A DNA stretch of 64,000 nucleotides from Phycisphaerales bacterium Planc_01. Lineage in GTDB: Bacteria; Planctomycetota; Phycisphaerae; Sedimentisphaerales; Anaerobacaceae. The stretch is taken from contig LVBB01000139.1 in assembly GCA_001603075.1 (NCBI GenBank), positions 164,614-228,613 on the forward strand, given 5' to 3'. Shown here in pieces: positions 44,211 through 53,636 of the stretch. The notes beneath the pieces were generated by a model. The model saw only the letters and a list, made by a program, of their open reading frames with translations. It was not told the DNA's origin and made no database searches. Position 1 is the stretch's first letter. Every line of letters begins with the position of its first letter. The position numbers and the translations under genes were made by a program.

Positions 44211-47054
44211 ATGGCTATGCGACGGACACCGAAGATCAACAGCTTTGCGATCGTGATGACACTTCTGTCTGCGGCCTGCGGCGGCGCTCAGCGGCGGACC
44301 GAGAGCTTCAACGCCGATTGGCGGTTTGCCAAGGGCGAGCAGCCGGAGCAGGTTCGGCAGATGGACTTCGACGACTCCGGCTGGGAGGCGGTGCGTCTGC
44401 CGCACGACTGGGCGATCGCCGGCCCCTTCAATCCCAGTGAGAATGGCTACGCCGGCAAGCTGCCCTGGCGAGGTATGGGATGGTATCGCAAGACCTTCCG
44501 GCTCGACGAGGCCGACAAGGGCCGGAGGGTGTATCTTGACTTCGACGGCGTGATGGCCTTTCCCAAGGTGTACGTCAACGGCCAACTGGCGGGCGAGTGG
44601 GACTACGGCTACATGGCGTTTCGCGTCGATGCCACGGACCACGTCAGGTTCGGCCAAACGAACGTCATCGCCGTCCAGGCCGACACGCAGCGGTGGGGCA
44701 CGCGATGGTATCCCGGCGCGGGCATCTATCGCAAGGTGACGATGACCGTCTGCGACCCGGTGCATCTGGCGCATTGGGGCACGTTCGTGACCACGCCGGA
44801 CGTGAGTGACAAAGCCGCGACCGTCCAGGTGCGCTCCGTGGTGGACAGCCATCGGGACGTCGAGTCCACGGTTACGGTGGAGATCGTTGTGCTCGACCCG
44901 AAGGGTAAATCGGTCGCATCCGGGCGGAAAGAGATGGCCGTGCCGGCCGGCAATTCGACCGAAGTCGATCAGTCGTTCACGGTCAACAACCCCCAGCGAT
45001 GGGACGTCGATCACCCCCACCTGTACACCGTCAAGACGATTCTTCGCACCGCCGACGGAGTCGCGGACGTGGAGGACACGGCGTTCGGCATCCGGACATT
45101 TCGGTTCACGGCCGACGACGGGTTCCACCTGAACGGCCGGCGCCTCCAGCTCTACGGCGTGAACCTGCACCACGACCACGGTCCGCTCGGGGCGGCGTTC
45201 TATCGGCGGGCGATGGAACGCCAACTGGAGATCATGCGCGACATGGGCGTCAACGCGATCCGCACCAGCCACAATCCCCCGGCCGCCGAGTTGCTCGATC
45301 TGTGCGACCGCATGGGCTTCGTGGTCTGGGACGAGGCCTTCGACAAATGGGACGGCACCGCCGGGCGGCAGCGTGGCGAGCCGCCCCTGGAGGAGTTCGG
45401 CGAGCGGCAGATCCGCAACATGGTGATGCGCGACCGCAACAGCCCGAGCGTCGTCGTCTGGTCGATTGGCAACGAGATCGGCACGGACCGCGAAGGCGTG
45501 ACGCCGGAACGCGTGAGATTCATGAGCGACTTCGTTCGCAAATATGATCCGACGCGCCCTGTCACCATGGGTTGTCACATCCCCGGCATGGTCGATCAGC
45601 CCAACTTCGACGCGCTGGACCTGACCGGCTGGAACTACGACAGAAGATACGCCCGCTATCGGGACAAATATCCCGACAAGCCGATCATCTACAGCGAATC
45701 GGCCTCGACCCTGAGCACGCGGGGGTTCTACACCCTGCCGCTGCCGAACCGCAAGAACCAGTACTCCGATCAGCTCCAGGTCGATTCGTACGACCTCAAC
45801 GCCGCCGACTGGTCGGATATTCCCGACGTTGAATTCAAGCTCATGGCCGACGACCGCTTCGTCGCCGGCGAGTTCGTGTGGACGGGGTTCGATTATCTCG
45901 GCGAGCCGACGCCGTTCAGCCAGGAGGCGCGCAGCTCGTATTTCGGCATCGTCGATCTGTGCGGCATCCCGAAAGACCGCTTCTATCTCTACCGAAGCTA
46001 CTGGCGGCCCGAGGCGGCCACCGTGCATATCCTTCCGCATTGGAACTGGCCCGATCGCGTCGGGCAGAACGTGCCGGTGTTCGTCTACACCAACGGCGAT
46101 TCGGCCGAGCTGTTCCTCAACGGCAAGTCGCTCGGCCGCCGGCAGAAGGGCGTGATTCCCGAGCGACCGACCAACTTCGCGCGCGGAAAGACCGCGACCG
46201 CAAGCTCCAGCCAGGCCGACCGCACGCCGGAGAAGGCTAACGACGGCAACAGGAACACGCGTTGGACTGCCGCTTCCGGCCAGACCGATCAATGGTGGCA
46301 GGTCGATCTGGGGCAGATGGAATCCGTCAAGTATCTGGCACTCGAATTCGAGCGAGAAGAGAAGCTTTACGGCTATGAGATCAAGGTCTCATCCGACGGC
46401 TCGGCCTGGGAGACAATCGCGACCAAGCCCACCAGCCGGCAGCCTCGATGGGGTGGGCCGAAGCGCATCTTCCACGACGCCGACGTGCAGGCCCGGTACG
46501 TGCGGATCGAATTCAAAGAGATGCGCGAGAACGCCTGGGCCAGCCTCGTGGAGTTCGCCGTTTATCCCGCGCACTGCGAGTCGGATTACTATGATGTAAC
46601 CTACACGTATCGTCTGCGTTGGAACGACGTCGTCTACGAGCCGGGCGAGTTAAAGGCGGTGGCGTACAAGGCCGGCAAGAAGATCGGGCAGGCGGTGATG
46701 CGCACGGCGGGCGAGCCGGCTGCGATTCGCTTGACACCCGACCGGGCGCAACTGGCCGCCACGGGCGAAGACCTGGCCTATATTCTCGTCGAGGCGCTGG
46801 ACCGCAAGGGGACGCTCTGTCCGCTAGCCGACCATCTCGTGCACTTCGAGATCGACGGCCCGGCCGAGATCGCCGGCGTCGGCAACGGCAACCCGCTCTC
46901 GCTCGAACCGTTTCAGAGCGACAGCCGCAGATTGTTCTATGGCAAGGCCATGCTGATCCTCCGCCCGATCGAAGGAAAACGTGGACCGATTCGCGTCACC
47001 GCCCGTTCGGCCGGCTTGGAGGATGGACGAGTACGTCTCCGCGCCGTGCGCTGA
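44211..47054 (+). CDS. GH2 beta-galactosidase-like enzyme with inserted discoidin domain
   Basis: A 947-aa exported lipoprotein-like enzyme (LLSAACGG lipobox). Order: sugar-binding jelly roll (WRFAKGEQ; VRLPHDWAIAGPF), Ig-like module, TIM barrel with LYGVNLHHDHGPLG, RTSHNPPAAELLDLCDRMGF, acid/base E422 in SIGNEIG and nucleophile E496 in IYSESAS, then a beta domain. An F5/8-type C (discoidin) module (ARGKTATASSSQADRTPEKA; WWQVDLGQ) is inserted before the last Ig-like part. Expected to release beta-linked galactose or a related sugar; exact linkage unknown. ATG at 44211 has AAGGAG 3 nt away; 44217 is an alternative. Confidence 0.9.
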   Translation: MAMRRTPKINSFAIVMTLLSAACGGAQRRTESFNADWRFAKGEQPEQVRQMDFDDSGWEAVRLPHDWAIAGPFNPSENGYAGKLPWRGMGWYRKTFRLDEADKGRRVYLDFDGVMAFPKVYVNGQLAGEWDYGYMAFRVDATDHVRFGQTNVIAVQADTQRWGTRWYPGAGIYRKVTMTVCDPVHLAHWGTFVTTPDVSDKAATVQVRSVVDSHRDVESTVTVEIVVLDPKGKSVASGRKEMAVPAGNSTEVDQSFTVNNPQRWDVDHPHLYTVKTILRTADGVADVEDTAFGIRTFRFTADDGFHLNGRRLQLYGVNLHHDHGPLGAAFYRRAMERQLEIMRDMGVNAIRTSHNPPAAELLDLCDRMGFVVWDEAFDKWDGTAGRQRGEPPLEEFGERQIRNMVMRDRNSPSVVVWSIGNEIGTDREGVTPERVRFMSDFVRKYDPTRPVTMGCHIPGMVDQPNFDALDLTGWNYDRRYARYRDKYPDKPIIYSESASTLSTRGFYTLPLPNRKNQYSDQLQVDSYDLNAADWSDIPDVEFKLMADDRFVAGEFVWTGFDYLGEPTPFSQEARSSYFGIVDLCGIPKDRFYLYRSYWRPEAATVHILPHWNWPDRVGQNVPVFVYTNGDSAELFLNGKSLGRRQKGVIPERPTNFARGKTATASSSQADRTPEKANDGNRNTRWTAASGQTDQWWQVDLGQMESVKYLALEFEREEKLYGYEIKVSSDGSAWETIATKPTSRQPRWGGPKRIFHDADVQARYVRIEFKEMRENAWASLVEFAVYPAHCESDYYDVTYTYRLRWNDVVYEPGELKAVAYKAGKKIGQAVMRTAGEPAAIRLTPDRAQLAATGEDLAYILVEALDRKGTLCPLADHLVHFEIDGPAEIAGVGNGNPLSLEPFQSDSRRLFYGKAMLILRPIEGKRGPIRVTARSAGLEDGRVRLRAVR

Positions 47055-47065
47055 AATCCGTGGTA

Positions 47066-47089
47066 GGGGCAGGCCACCGTGCCCGCCCC
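47066..47089. repeat. REP-like palindrome
   Basis: GGGGCAGGC and GCCCGCCCC form an eight-pair stem with one mismatch around CACCGT, in the short gap between the GH2 and the agarase-like gene. It has the form of the short intergenic palindromes seen elsewhere in the window. Confidence 0.4.
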
Positions 47090-47110
47090 CTGCAAAGAAT
47101 GGAGTGCATG

Positions 47111-48910
47111 ATGAGAACAAACGCATATCGATCATGGGTGTTGCTGCTCGGCGTCCTCCTGGCAGGCACGGCCCTGGCCCTGGATGCGCCCATCGAGGTC
47201 ACGTTCACGGGCAGGATCTCGGAGCACAAATCGTCGCTGGCGGAACTGAACCCGCAATGGCCTTCCGACTGGTCGGCGTACGACTATCTCGTCGTGGAGA
47301 TGAGGGCGTCGTCGCCACAGCGTTTCTCGGTGTGGATTCATACCGCCACCGGGCGACGTCGCGTGATGTTCCAGCCGTATGGGCAGAACACCTGGCTGCG
47401 CGCCTCGATTCCGCTGCAGTACTTCCGGGGCCGCGACCAGCGAGGCAACGATCTGGCCTCGGCCAACAATCGGCGTTTCGACTCGTTCTGGCTATCGACC
47501 TGGGGGCCGTTCGGCGACCTCCGGAACGTCGAGGCGCTGAGCGTGGTGATGGAATACCCGCTGAATGAACCCACGCTGGAGATCCGGTCCATCGAGCTGT
47601 CGAAAGAGGACAAGGGCTCGGCGTTTCTCGATTCTGAGCCGTACGTCGATGAATTCGGCCAATGGGCCCGCGCCGATTGGCCTCGTAAGATCGCCGGCCG
47701 CGAGCAGCTTGAGAAGGAACTGGCCGAAGAGCGGGCGACGCTGAAGGGCCACGACGAGTTCGGCTACAGCGAGTACGGCGGCTACAAGGCCACCAAGGCC
47801 GAGGCCACCGGCTTCTTTCGCGTCGAGAAGATCGACGGCCGGTGGTGGTTCGTCGATCCGCACGGCCACCTGTTCCTCTCCACCGGCGCCAACTGCATCA
47901 ACACCGGCCGGCGGCGTGGCGGCGATGCGCAGGACGCTCCGCCCGGCCGCAACCTCGTCTCACAACGCATGAGCGCCTGGGGCTTCAACACCGTCGGCAA
48001 CTGGTCGTGGTTCCAGGTCAGCGACGAGGCCGATCGCCAGGTGTACGTCGTGACGTTCCGGGCGCCGCGGGCCGAGCCGGCGTATCTCGGGATGCCCGAC
48101 GTCTACTCGGAGGACTTCGCCCGCGACGTGGACGAGGCCGCCCGTCGCCAGTGCACGCCGCTGAAGGATGATCCCTGGGTGCTGGGCTACTTCATCGGCA
48201 ACGAGCCCGCCTGGCCGGGCCGCGAGAGTGAGGTCGTGGACATGTTCCTCAGCGGCCCCGATACCGCCACCAGGACGAAGCTCCGAGCCTTTTTGGCCGA
48301 GGGCGACACGCCGGAACGCCGCGCCCAGTTCGTCCATGGCATGTTCGAGCGATACCTCAAGCTGATTGGTGATGCGATCAAGCGATACGATGCAAATCAT
48401 CTGAATCTCGGCATTCGGTTCGGCGGCACGCCGCCGGAGGCCGTCATGCGCATGGGCAGGGACTTCGACGTGTGCAGCATCAACGTCTACGAGTACGAGC
48501 CGACGGCCAAGCTCCAGCGCGTGTACGAGGTGACGGGCCGGCCGATCATGATCGGCGAGTTCCACTTTGGCGTGCCGGCCGACGGACTGGGCGCAGGTCT
48601 CGTGCAAACTGCTAACCAGACCGAACGGGGCAAGGGCTATCGCTACTACGTCGAGCAGGCGGCGGCGTTGCCCGGCTTCGTGGGGGCCCACTGGTTCCAG
48701 TGGAGCGATCAGCCGGTCCTCGGGCGGTTCGACGGCGAGAACTACAACATCGGCCTGGTCGATATCACGAATCGTCCCTATGTCGAGTTGATCGAGGCCG
48801 CCAAGGCGACGCACCGGCGCCTGTACGACGTGCACGCCGGCAAGGCGCCGCCCTTCAACGAGAGGCCCAAGGCCTCGGCGGCCGGCTCGCCCGGTTCGCC
48901 CTGGAACTGA
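47111..48910 (+). CDS. Agarase-like GH-A clan glycosidase
   Basis: A 599-aa exported enzyme with signal peptide (WVLLLGVLLAGTALA). A beta-sandwich of about 180 residues precedes a TIM barrel with GFFRVEKIDGRWWFVDPHGH, GANCINTGRRRGG, SAWGFNTVGNWSWFQ, acid/base E365 in FIGNEPAW and nucleophile E483 in IMIGEFHFG, ending NIGLVDITNRPYVELIE. The VDPxGH segment resembles GH50-type beta-agarases and related enzymes acting on galactose chains, but GH42-like alternatives exist. GGAG precedes two adjacent ATG codons; the second is better spaced. Lies between GH2 and PL11 in one gene row. Confidence 0.75.
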   Translation: MRTNAYRSWVLLLGVLLAGTALALDAPIEVTFTGRISEHKSSLAELNPQWPSDWSAYDYLVVEMRASSPQRFSVWIHTATGRRRVMFQPYGQNTWLRASIPLQYFRGRDQRGNDLASANNRRFDSFWLSTWGPFGDLRNVEALSVVMEYPLNEPTLEIRSIELSKEDKGSAFLDSEPYVDEFGQWARADWPRKIAGREQLEKELAEERATLKGHDEFGYSEYGGYKATKAEATGFFRVEKIDGRWWFVDPHGHLFLSTGANCINTGRRRGGDAQDAPPGRNLVSQRMSAWGFNTVGNWSWFQVSDEADRQVYVVTFRAPRAEPAYLGMPDVYSEDFARDVDEAARRQCTPLKDDPWVLGYFIGNEPAWPGRESEVVDMFLSGPDTATRTKLRAFLAEGDTPERRAQFVHGMFERYLKLIGDAIKRYDANHLNLGIRFGGTPPEAVMRMGRDFDVCSINVYEYEPTAKLQRVYEVTGRPIMIGEFHFGVPADGLGAGLVQTANQTERGKGYRYYVEQAAALPGFVGAHWFQWSDQPVLGRFDGENYNIGLVDITNRPYVELIEAAKATHRRLYDVHAGKAPPFNERPKASAAGSPGSPWN

Positions 48911-48943
48911 CCGACGAATCCAAGACGAGGTCACTGTGACGGC

Positions 48944-50818
48944 ATGACGGCACAACCGACCGGCAAGATGGCAGCCTGCGCGATCGCTGCGCTCGTTCTG
49001 CTGAATGGGTCGCTGCGCGCGCAGCGGCAGATGGAGTGGCTCGATCGCGGCGTGGTCGCGGTCCAGCGCAGCGATGAAACGGTCTACGTCGGGTGGCGCA
49101 TGCTGGGGACCGAGCCGGAGTCCATCGCGTTCAACGTCTATCGCGACGGCCAACGCATCAACGTCGAGCCCATTGCCGACTCGACGAACTTCGTCGACGA
49201 GCGCGGCACTGCCGATGCGACCTATACCGTTCGCGCCGTGATCGAGGGCGCAGAGGGCCCGCATTCGGCGCCGGCGGCGGTCTGGGCGCAGAACTATCTG
49301 ACCGTTCCCCTTCAGACACCCCAGGGGTACCGTCCGAACGACGCTTCCGTGGGCGATCTGACCGGCGACAGCGCGTACGAGATCGTGCTGCACCAGGTCG
49401 GGCGAAGCCGGGACAACGCCTCACGCGGCATGACCGACCCACCGATCCTCGAGGCCTACCGGCTGGACGGCACGCTGCTTTGGCGGATCAACCTCGGCCG
49501 CAACATCCGCGAAGGCGCCCACTACACCCAGTTCATGGTCTACGACCTCGACGGCGACGGCAGAGCGGAAGTGGCGTGCAAGACGGCCGACGGCACCGTC
49601 GATGGAACCGGTAAGGTCATCGGCGATGCGAACGCCAACTGGGTCAACCGCGACGGGAAGATCCTCGACGGCCCGGAGTTCTTCACGATCTTCGACGGCC
49701 GAACGGGCGCGGCGCTGGTGACGACCGACTACATTCCGCCCAGAGGCGACGTCGGCGGCTGGGGCGGCATCGGCGGCAACGGGGATAACGACAACAACGG
49801 CAATCGAGCCGACCGGATGCTCGCGTGCATCGCGTATCTCGACGGGAGCCGGCCGAGCGTCGTGATGTGCCGGGGCTACTACGGCCGGTCCGTGCTGGCC
49901 GCCTGGGATTGGAGAGACGGCAAGCTCACCTCGCGATGGGTCTTCGATTCGGCTACGCCCGGACTGGAGGCGTATTCCGGGCAGGGCAACCACAACCTCA
50001 GCGTTGCCGATGTGGACGGTGACGGCCGGGACGAGATCGTGTACGGGGCGATGTGCGTGGACGACGACGGTTCCGGCCTGTATTCGACCGGCCTGCGGCA
50101 CGGCGACGCCATGCACGTGGGCGATCTGGATCCGGCCAGGGGCGGACTCGAAGTGTGGGGCATCCACGAAAACGAGGTCCCCGTGCCGGGCTACGAAGAC
50201 GGGTTCGGGGCGGCCATGTTCGATGCGGCCACGGGCGAGGTCCTCTGGGGCAGAGACCCCGGCCGGGACGTCGGGCGCGGGGTGGCCGCCGATATCGACC
50301 GGAGGCATCCGGGCGCCGAGTGCTGGTGGAACACGTCGTCGGTCCTGTGCAACGCCAGGGGCGAACCCATCGGCCCTCGACCGCGGTCGCAGAATTTCGT
50401 CGTCTGGTGGGACGGCGATCTGCTGCGCGAAACGCTCGACGGCATTCGCATCGCCAAGTGGGACTGGGAAAACGGGGTCGAGGTCCCCTTGATGACGGCC
50501 GACGGCTGCGTGGCGAACAACGGCTCGAAGGCGACGCCGACCCTGAGCGCCGATCTGTTCGGCGACTGGCGCGAGGAGGTGATCTGGCCGACGCGGGACG
50601 GCAAGGCGCTGCGGATTTATACGACGACCATCCCGACGGAGCACCGCTTCCATACGCTGATGCACGATCCGCAGTATCGACTGAGCATCGCCTGGCAGAA
50701 CGTGGCCTACAACCAGCCCCCGCACGTGGGGTTCTTCCTCGGCGCCGGAATGGCGCCGGCGCCTCGACCGAACATCCGGCTCGTCGGAGGCAATTCATCG
50801 CCAATTGGGAGCAAGTGA
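48944..50818 (+). CDS. PL11 rhamnogalacturonan lyase
   Basis: A 624-aa exported enzyme (signal core ACAIAALVLLNGSLRA). N-terminal Fn-like domain (WLDRGVVAVQRSDETVYVGW; SIAFNVYRDGQRIN), then an eight-bladed propeller with calcium-type DxDxDG loops: VYDLDGDGRAEVACKTADGT, VADVDGDGRDEIVYGAMC and ECWWNTSSVLCNARG, plus EHRFHTLMHDPQYRLSIAWQ at the end. This is the PL11 pattern. It cuts rhamnosyl-galacturonic acid bonds in rhamnogalacturonan I by beta-elimination. Strongest hint for the polymer attacked by the cluster. Length fits the family. The GH97 gene starts 2 nt after its stop. Confidence 0.93.
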   Translation: MTAQPTGKMAACAIAALVLLNGSLRAQRQMEWLDRGVVAVQRSDETVYVGWRMLGTEPESIAFNVYRDGQRINVEPIADSTNFVDERGTADATYTVRAVIEGAEGPHSAPAAVWAQNYLTVPLQTPQGYRPNDASVGDLTGDSAYEIVLHQVGRSRDNASRGMTDPPILEAYRLDGTLLWRINLGRNIREGAHYTQFMVYDLDGDGRAEVACKTADGTVDGTGKVIGDANANWVNRDGKILDGPEFFTIFDGRTGAALVTTDYIPPRGDVGGWGGIGGNGDNDNNGNRADRMLACIAYLDGSRPSVVMCRGYYGRSVLAAWDWRDGKLTSRWVFDSATPGLEAYSGQGNHNLSVADVDGDGRDEIVYGAMCVDDDGSGLYSTGLRHGDAMHVGDLDPARGGLEVWGIHENEVPVPGYEDGFGAAMFDAATGEVLWGRDPGRDVGRGVAADIDRRHPGAECWWNTSSVLCNARGEPIGPRPRSQNFVVWWDGDLLRETLDGIRIAKWDWENGVEVPLMTADGCVANNGSKATPTLSADLFGDWREEVIWPTRDGKALRIYTTTIPTEHRFHTLMHDPQYRLSIAWQNVAYNQPPHVGFFLGAGMAPAPRPNIRLVGGNSSPIGSK

Positions 50819-50820
50819 TC

Positions 50821-52725
50821 ATGACGAGTATCTGCAAAGCGACCTGTGCGTTGTATCTGGCAATCGTCCTGTGTCTCGGCGGTGTGGTTCGTGCCGTTGA
50901 TGTGCGATCGCCGAATGGTCTGATGAGCGTCTCGTTCGAAGTCAAGGACTTCGAGGGCGCGCCGGCGTGCCCGGTGTATAGCGTTCGATACAAGGGCCAG
51001 ATCGTCGTCAGTGAGTCCCGGCTTGGACTGGAACTCGAAGGCGGTCGCCTCGGCGACGGGGTGACAGCCGCCATTCTCTCGACCGGAAGCCACGATACGA
51101 CGTGGAAGCCGGTCTACGGCGAACGCAGCACGATCCGCGACCGCTACAACCAGGTCGAGATCCAATTGAGAGAAACTCAGGCCCCTCATCGGATCGTGCA
51201 ACTGACGTTCCGCGCCTACGACGAGGGGGTGGCCTTCTGCTATACGATTCCGAAGCAGGCGGGGATGGATCGCGTCACCATTGCGAAAGAGGCCAGCGAA
51301 TTTCGGTTTCCGGGCGACCACACGGCGTGGGCGGTGTACAGCGCGCAGGGCAAGTACGAGAAAGTCACGCTGGGCCAGATCAAGCCGGGCTGCGAGCGGC
51401 CGCTGGTGATCCAGGCGGCCGACGATGTGTACCTTGCCGTGGCTGAGGCTCGCTGTGTGGACTACGCGCGAATGAAGCTGGCCCCGCTGACGGGCCGGGC
51501 CCACAGTCTGGTGAGCGATCTGAGCGGCCCGGTCGAGGCGGCGCTGCCGATGACGACGCCCTGGCGCGTGGTGATGGCGGCCGGCAGTCCCGGGCAGCTA
51601 CTGGAAAACAACGATATCATTCTCAATCTCAATGCGCCGTGCGCGATTGCCGACACCTCTTGGATCAAGCCCGGCAAAGTGATTCGCGAGGTCTCCCTGA
51701 CCACTGCCGGCGGCAAGCGCTGCGTCGATTTCGCCGTGCGGCGCAACCTGCAATACGTCGAATACGACGCGGGCTGGTACGGCCTTGAGTACTCCGACGA
51801 ATCGGACGCGACCACGGTGACGCTCGACCCGCAGCGCTCCAAGGGGCCGCTCGATCTGCACGAGGTGATCCGTTACGCCGACGAGCATGGGATCGGGGTC
51901 ATCGTCTATGTCAATCGCCGGGCCCTGGAGCAGCAACTGGACGAGATCCTGCCGCTCTATCGGCAGTGGGGGATCAAGGGCGTCAAGTACGGGTTCGTCA
52001 ACGTCGGCTCGCAGCGATGGACGAGCTGGCTGCACGAGGCGATTCGCAAGGCAGCCGACCACCAGCTCATGGTGGACGTGCACGACGAGTACCGCCCGAC
52101 CGGCTACTCACGCACCTATCCGAACTTCATGACCCAGGAAGGCATCCGGGGCGATGAAGAGCGCCAGCCCAACGAGATGAGCCTGACGACGCTGTTCACG
52201 CGGATGATCGCCGGGGCCGGCGACAACACGATCTGCTACCTCGACAAGCGGGTGTTCGAGCAATCGACGCACGCCTATCAACTGGCCAAGGCCGTCTGCT
52301 TCTACAGCCCCTGGCAGTTTCTGTACTGGTACGATCGGCCGGAGATGTTCGACGACGAGCCGGAGTTGGAGTTCTTCGACCATTGCCCGACAGTATGGGA
52401 CGAGACGAAGGTGCTCGAAGGCCGCATCGGCGAATACGCGATCATGTCCCGTCGCAGCGGCCCGAACTGGTTCATGGGCCTGATGAACAGCGGCCGGGCC
52501 CGCACGTTCGACGTTTCGCTCGATTTCCTCGATTCGGGCACGAAGTACGTCGCTCACATCTACTCGGACGACCCGGCGGTGGCCACGCGGACCCGCGTGC
52601 GGATCGACCGCTTCGCCGTGGACCGCGACACGGTGCTCAAGATGTCTGCCTCCGAGAAAGGCGGCCAGGCCGTCCGCATCGTGCCTGCGGCCGCCGAGGA
52701 CCAGCGGCCGCCCTATACGAAATAG
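50821..52725 (+). CDS. GH97 glycoside hydrolase
   Basis: A 634-aa exported enzyme (signal core ALYLAIVLCLGGVVRA). N-terminal beta-super-sandwich (VRSPNGLMSVSFEV; VAFCYTIPKQ), central TIM barrel (YVEYDAGWYGLEYS; VHDEYRPTGYSRTYPNFMTQ with E423; GAGDNTICYLDKR) and C-terminal beta domain. These are GH97 signatures. GH97 members are alpha-glucosidases (inverting) or alpha-galactosidases (retaining). At the strand where retaining enzymes carry the nucleophile Asp this protein has GVKYGFVNVG with Gly391, which points to the inverting type; this is my inference. Ends the plus-strand cluster; coupled to PL11. Confidence 0.9.
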   Translation: MTSICKATCALYLAIVLCLGGVVRAVDVRSPNGLMSVSFEVKDFEGAPACPVYSVRYKGQIVVSESRLGLELEGGRLGDGVTAAILSTGSHDTTWKPVYGERSTIRDRYNQVEIQLRETQAPHRIVQLTFRAYDEGVAFCYTIPKQAGMDRVTIAKEASEFRFPGDHTAWAVYSAQGKYEKVTLGQIKPGCERPLVIQAADDVYLAVAEARCVDYARMKLAPLTGRAHSLVSDLSGPVEAALPMTTPWRVVMAAGSPGQLLENNDIILNLNAPCAIADTSWIKPGKVIREVSLTTAGGKRCVDFAVRRNLQYVEYDAGWYGLEYSDESDATTVTLDPQRSKGPLDLHEVIRYADEHGIGVIVYVNRRALEQQLDEILPLYRQWGIKGVKYGFVNVGSQRWTSWLHEAIRKAADHQLMVDVHDEYRPTGYSRTYPNFMTQEGIRGDEERQPNEMSLTTLFTRMIAGAGDNTICYLDKRVFEQSTHAYQLAKAVCFYSPWQFLYWYDRPEMFDDEPELEFFDHCPTVWDETKVLEGRIGEYAIMSRRSGPNWFMGLMNSGRARTFDVSLDFLDSGTKYVAHIYSDDPAVATRTRVRIDRFAVDRDTVLKMSASEKGGQAVRIVPAAAEDQRPPYTK

Positions 52726-52740
52726 CCAGGTCGAGGCGTC

Positions 52741-52950
52741 TCAGTTGGTGAAGAGGTCGAAGATGTTGCCGAGCATGCTCGTATCGGCCTTGTAGATCTC
52801 GGTATAGCGACACCGCGCGCAGGTCACGGTGGAGAAGCGTCGGTTCTGCACGTCGAAGATCTTGCTCCAGAAGCCTCCGGTGGCCCGAATCTCGCCCGTT
52901 TCACACTCCATGCCGTGGCATTTGGGACACGTGTAGTTGATTGTCTGCAT
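52741..52950 (-). CDS. Zinc-ribbon protein (DUF2082-like)
   Basis: A 69-aa protein with two zinc-binding knuckles: C8xxC11 (TCPKC) and C44xxC47 (TCARC), plus C16. The middle RATGGFWSKIFDVQNRRF is highly characteristic of the small zinc-ribbon family annotated as nucleic-acid-binding or DUF2082. Function unknown. It is monocistronic and converges on the polysaccharide cluster with only 15 nt between the stops. Confidence 0.85.
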   Translation of the reverse strand: MQTINYTCPKCHGMECETGEIRATGGFWSKIFDVQNRRFSTVTCARCRYTEIYKADTSMLGNIFDLFTN

Positions 52951-53267
52951 CGTTGTGTCTCCTGAAGGACCGATCTGGCGGCATCTGTCTGAATAGACGC
53001 CTATGTACTCAAACCCTTTCCCAAATCGGCAAGAAACCGACGGGCATTTCCTGGCTCGTCAGAAATCCGATATCATACTCTATTGCTATGATATCGTGGC
53101 GTCAGAAACCTCATTCTGCAATATTCGTAGTCCCATAAGCGTCTATTGTAACAGGAGGCGCGCGGGCGACATATATAGATGATCTGCCGCCAGCCAGGGA
53201 GGGTGGGGCAATGGTTTCTCATTGTCCGGACAGCTCTGTTGGGCTTTCTTGTTTTGGGAGATGCAAC
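52951..53267. other. Gene-free spacer with a 10-bp inverted repeat
   Basis: A divergent spacer. CGATATCATA (53068-53077) and TATGATATCG (53087-53096) form a perfect 10-bp inverted repeat around 9 nt. It is a candidate operator for one of the two flanking genes. No promoter hexamers with good spacing were found. Confidence 0.4.
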
Positions 53268-53618
53268 GTGTACATCGGGCAAGAATCTGGCGAACCTCTG
53301 GTTCATAAGTCTTCCTCGCTGCCTCCTTTCCAATACGAGGCGGGGTATTGCCTCAACGTCAGCGACCGCGGCAGTGCGGGTGTGAAGCTGGAACTGAGTC
53401 ACAACGGCGACGTCGGTGCGGCCGTCATGTTGCCCCCGGAGGCGGTTCAGGAGCTGGGCCGCTGGCTCTTGCGGACGCTCGGCCAGGACGAACACGGATT
53501 CCCCGTCGATTTGTCAGGGATTCTGGAGCGGATCAGCAAAGCAAAGAAAACAAACCCAATTCTTCAACGGGGCGACAAGACGCGAATCCGCGAGGCCATT
53601 CGAGCCCTGAAGGCCTGA
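53268..53618 (+). CDS. Small protein of unknown function
   Basis: A 116-aa cytoplasmic protein, no signal peptide. The core GYCLNVSDRGSAGVKLELSH, VGAAVMLPPEAVQELGRWLL and a basic helical end (IRQ-like, TRIREAIRALKA) suggest one alpha/beta domain. I recognise no family. GTG at 53268 preceded by GGGAG is preferred; an in-frame start at 53211 has no ribosome site. It converges with the SGNH gene by 18 nt. Confidence 0.5.
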   Translation: MYIGQESGEPLVHKSSSLPPFQYEAGYCLNVSDRGSAGVKLELSHNGDVGAAVMLPPEAVQELGRWLLRTLGQDEHGFPVDLSGILERISKAKKTNPILQRGDKTRIREAIRALKA

Positions 53619-53636
53619 CCGCCTCAGGGAAGATCG

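Noticed and set aside
42654..46292. A 1212-codon open frame on the minus strand
   Set aside because: Antisense to the GH65/95-like and GH2 genes, whose motifs are clear. No family-like motif in the minus frame.
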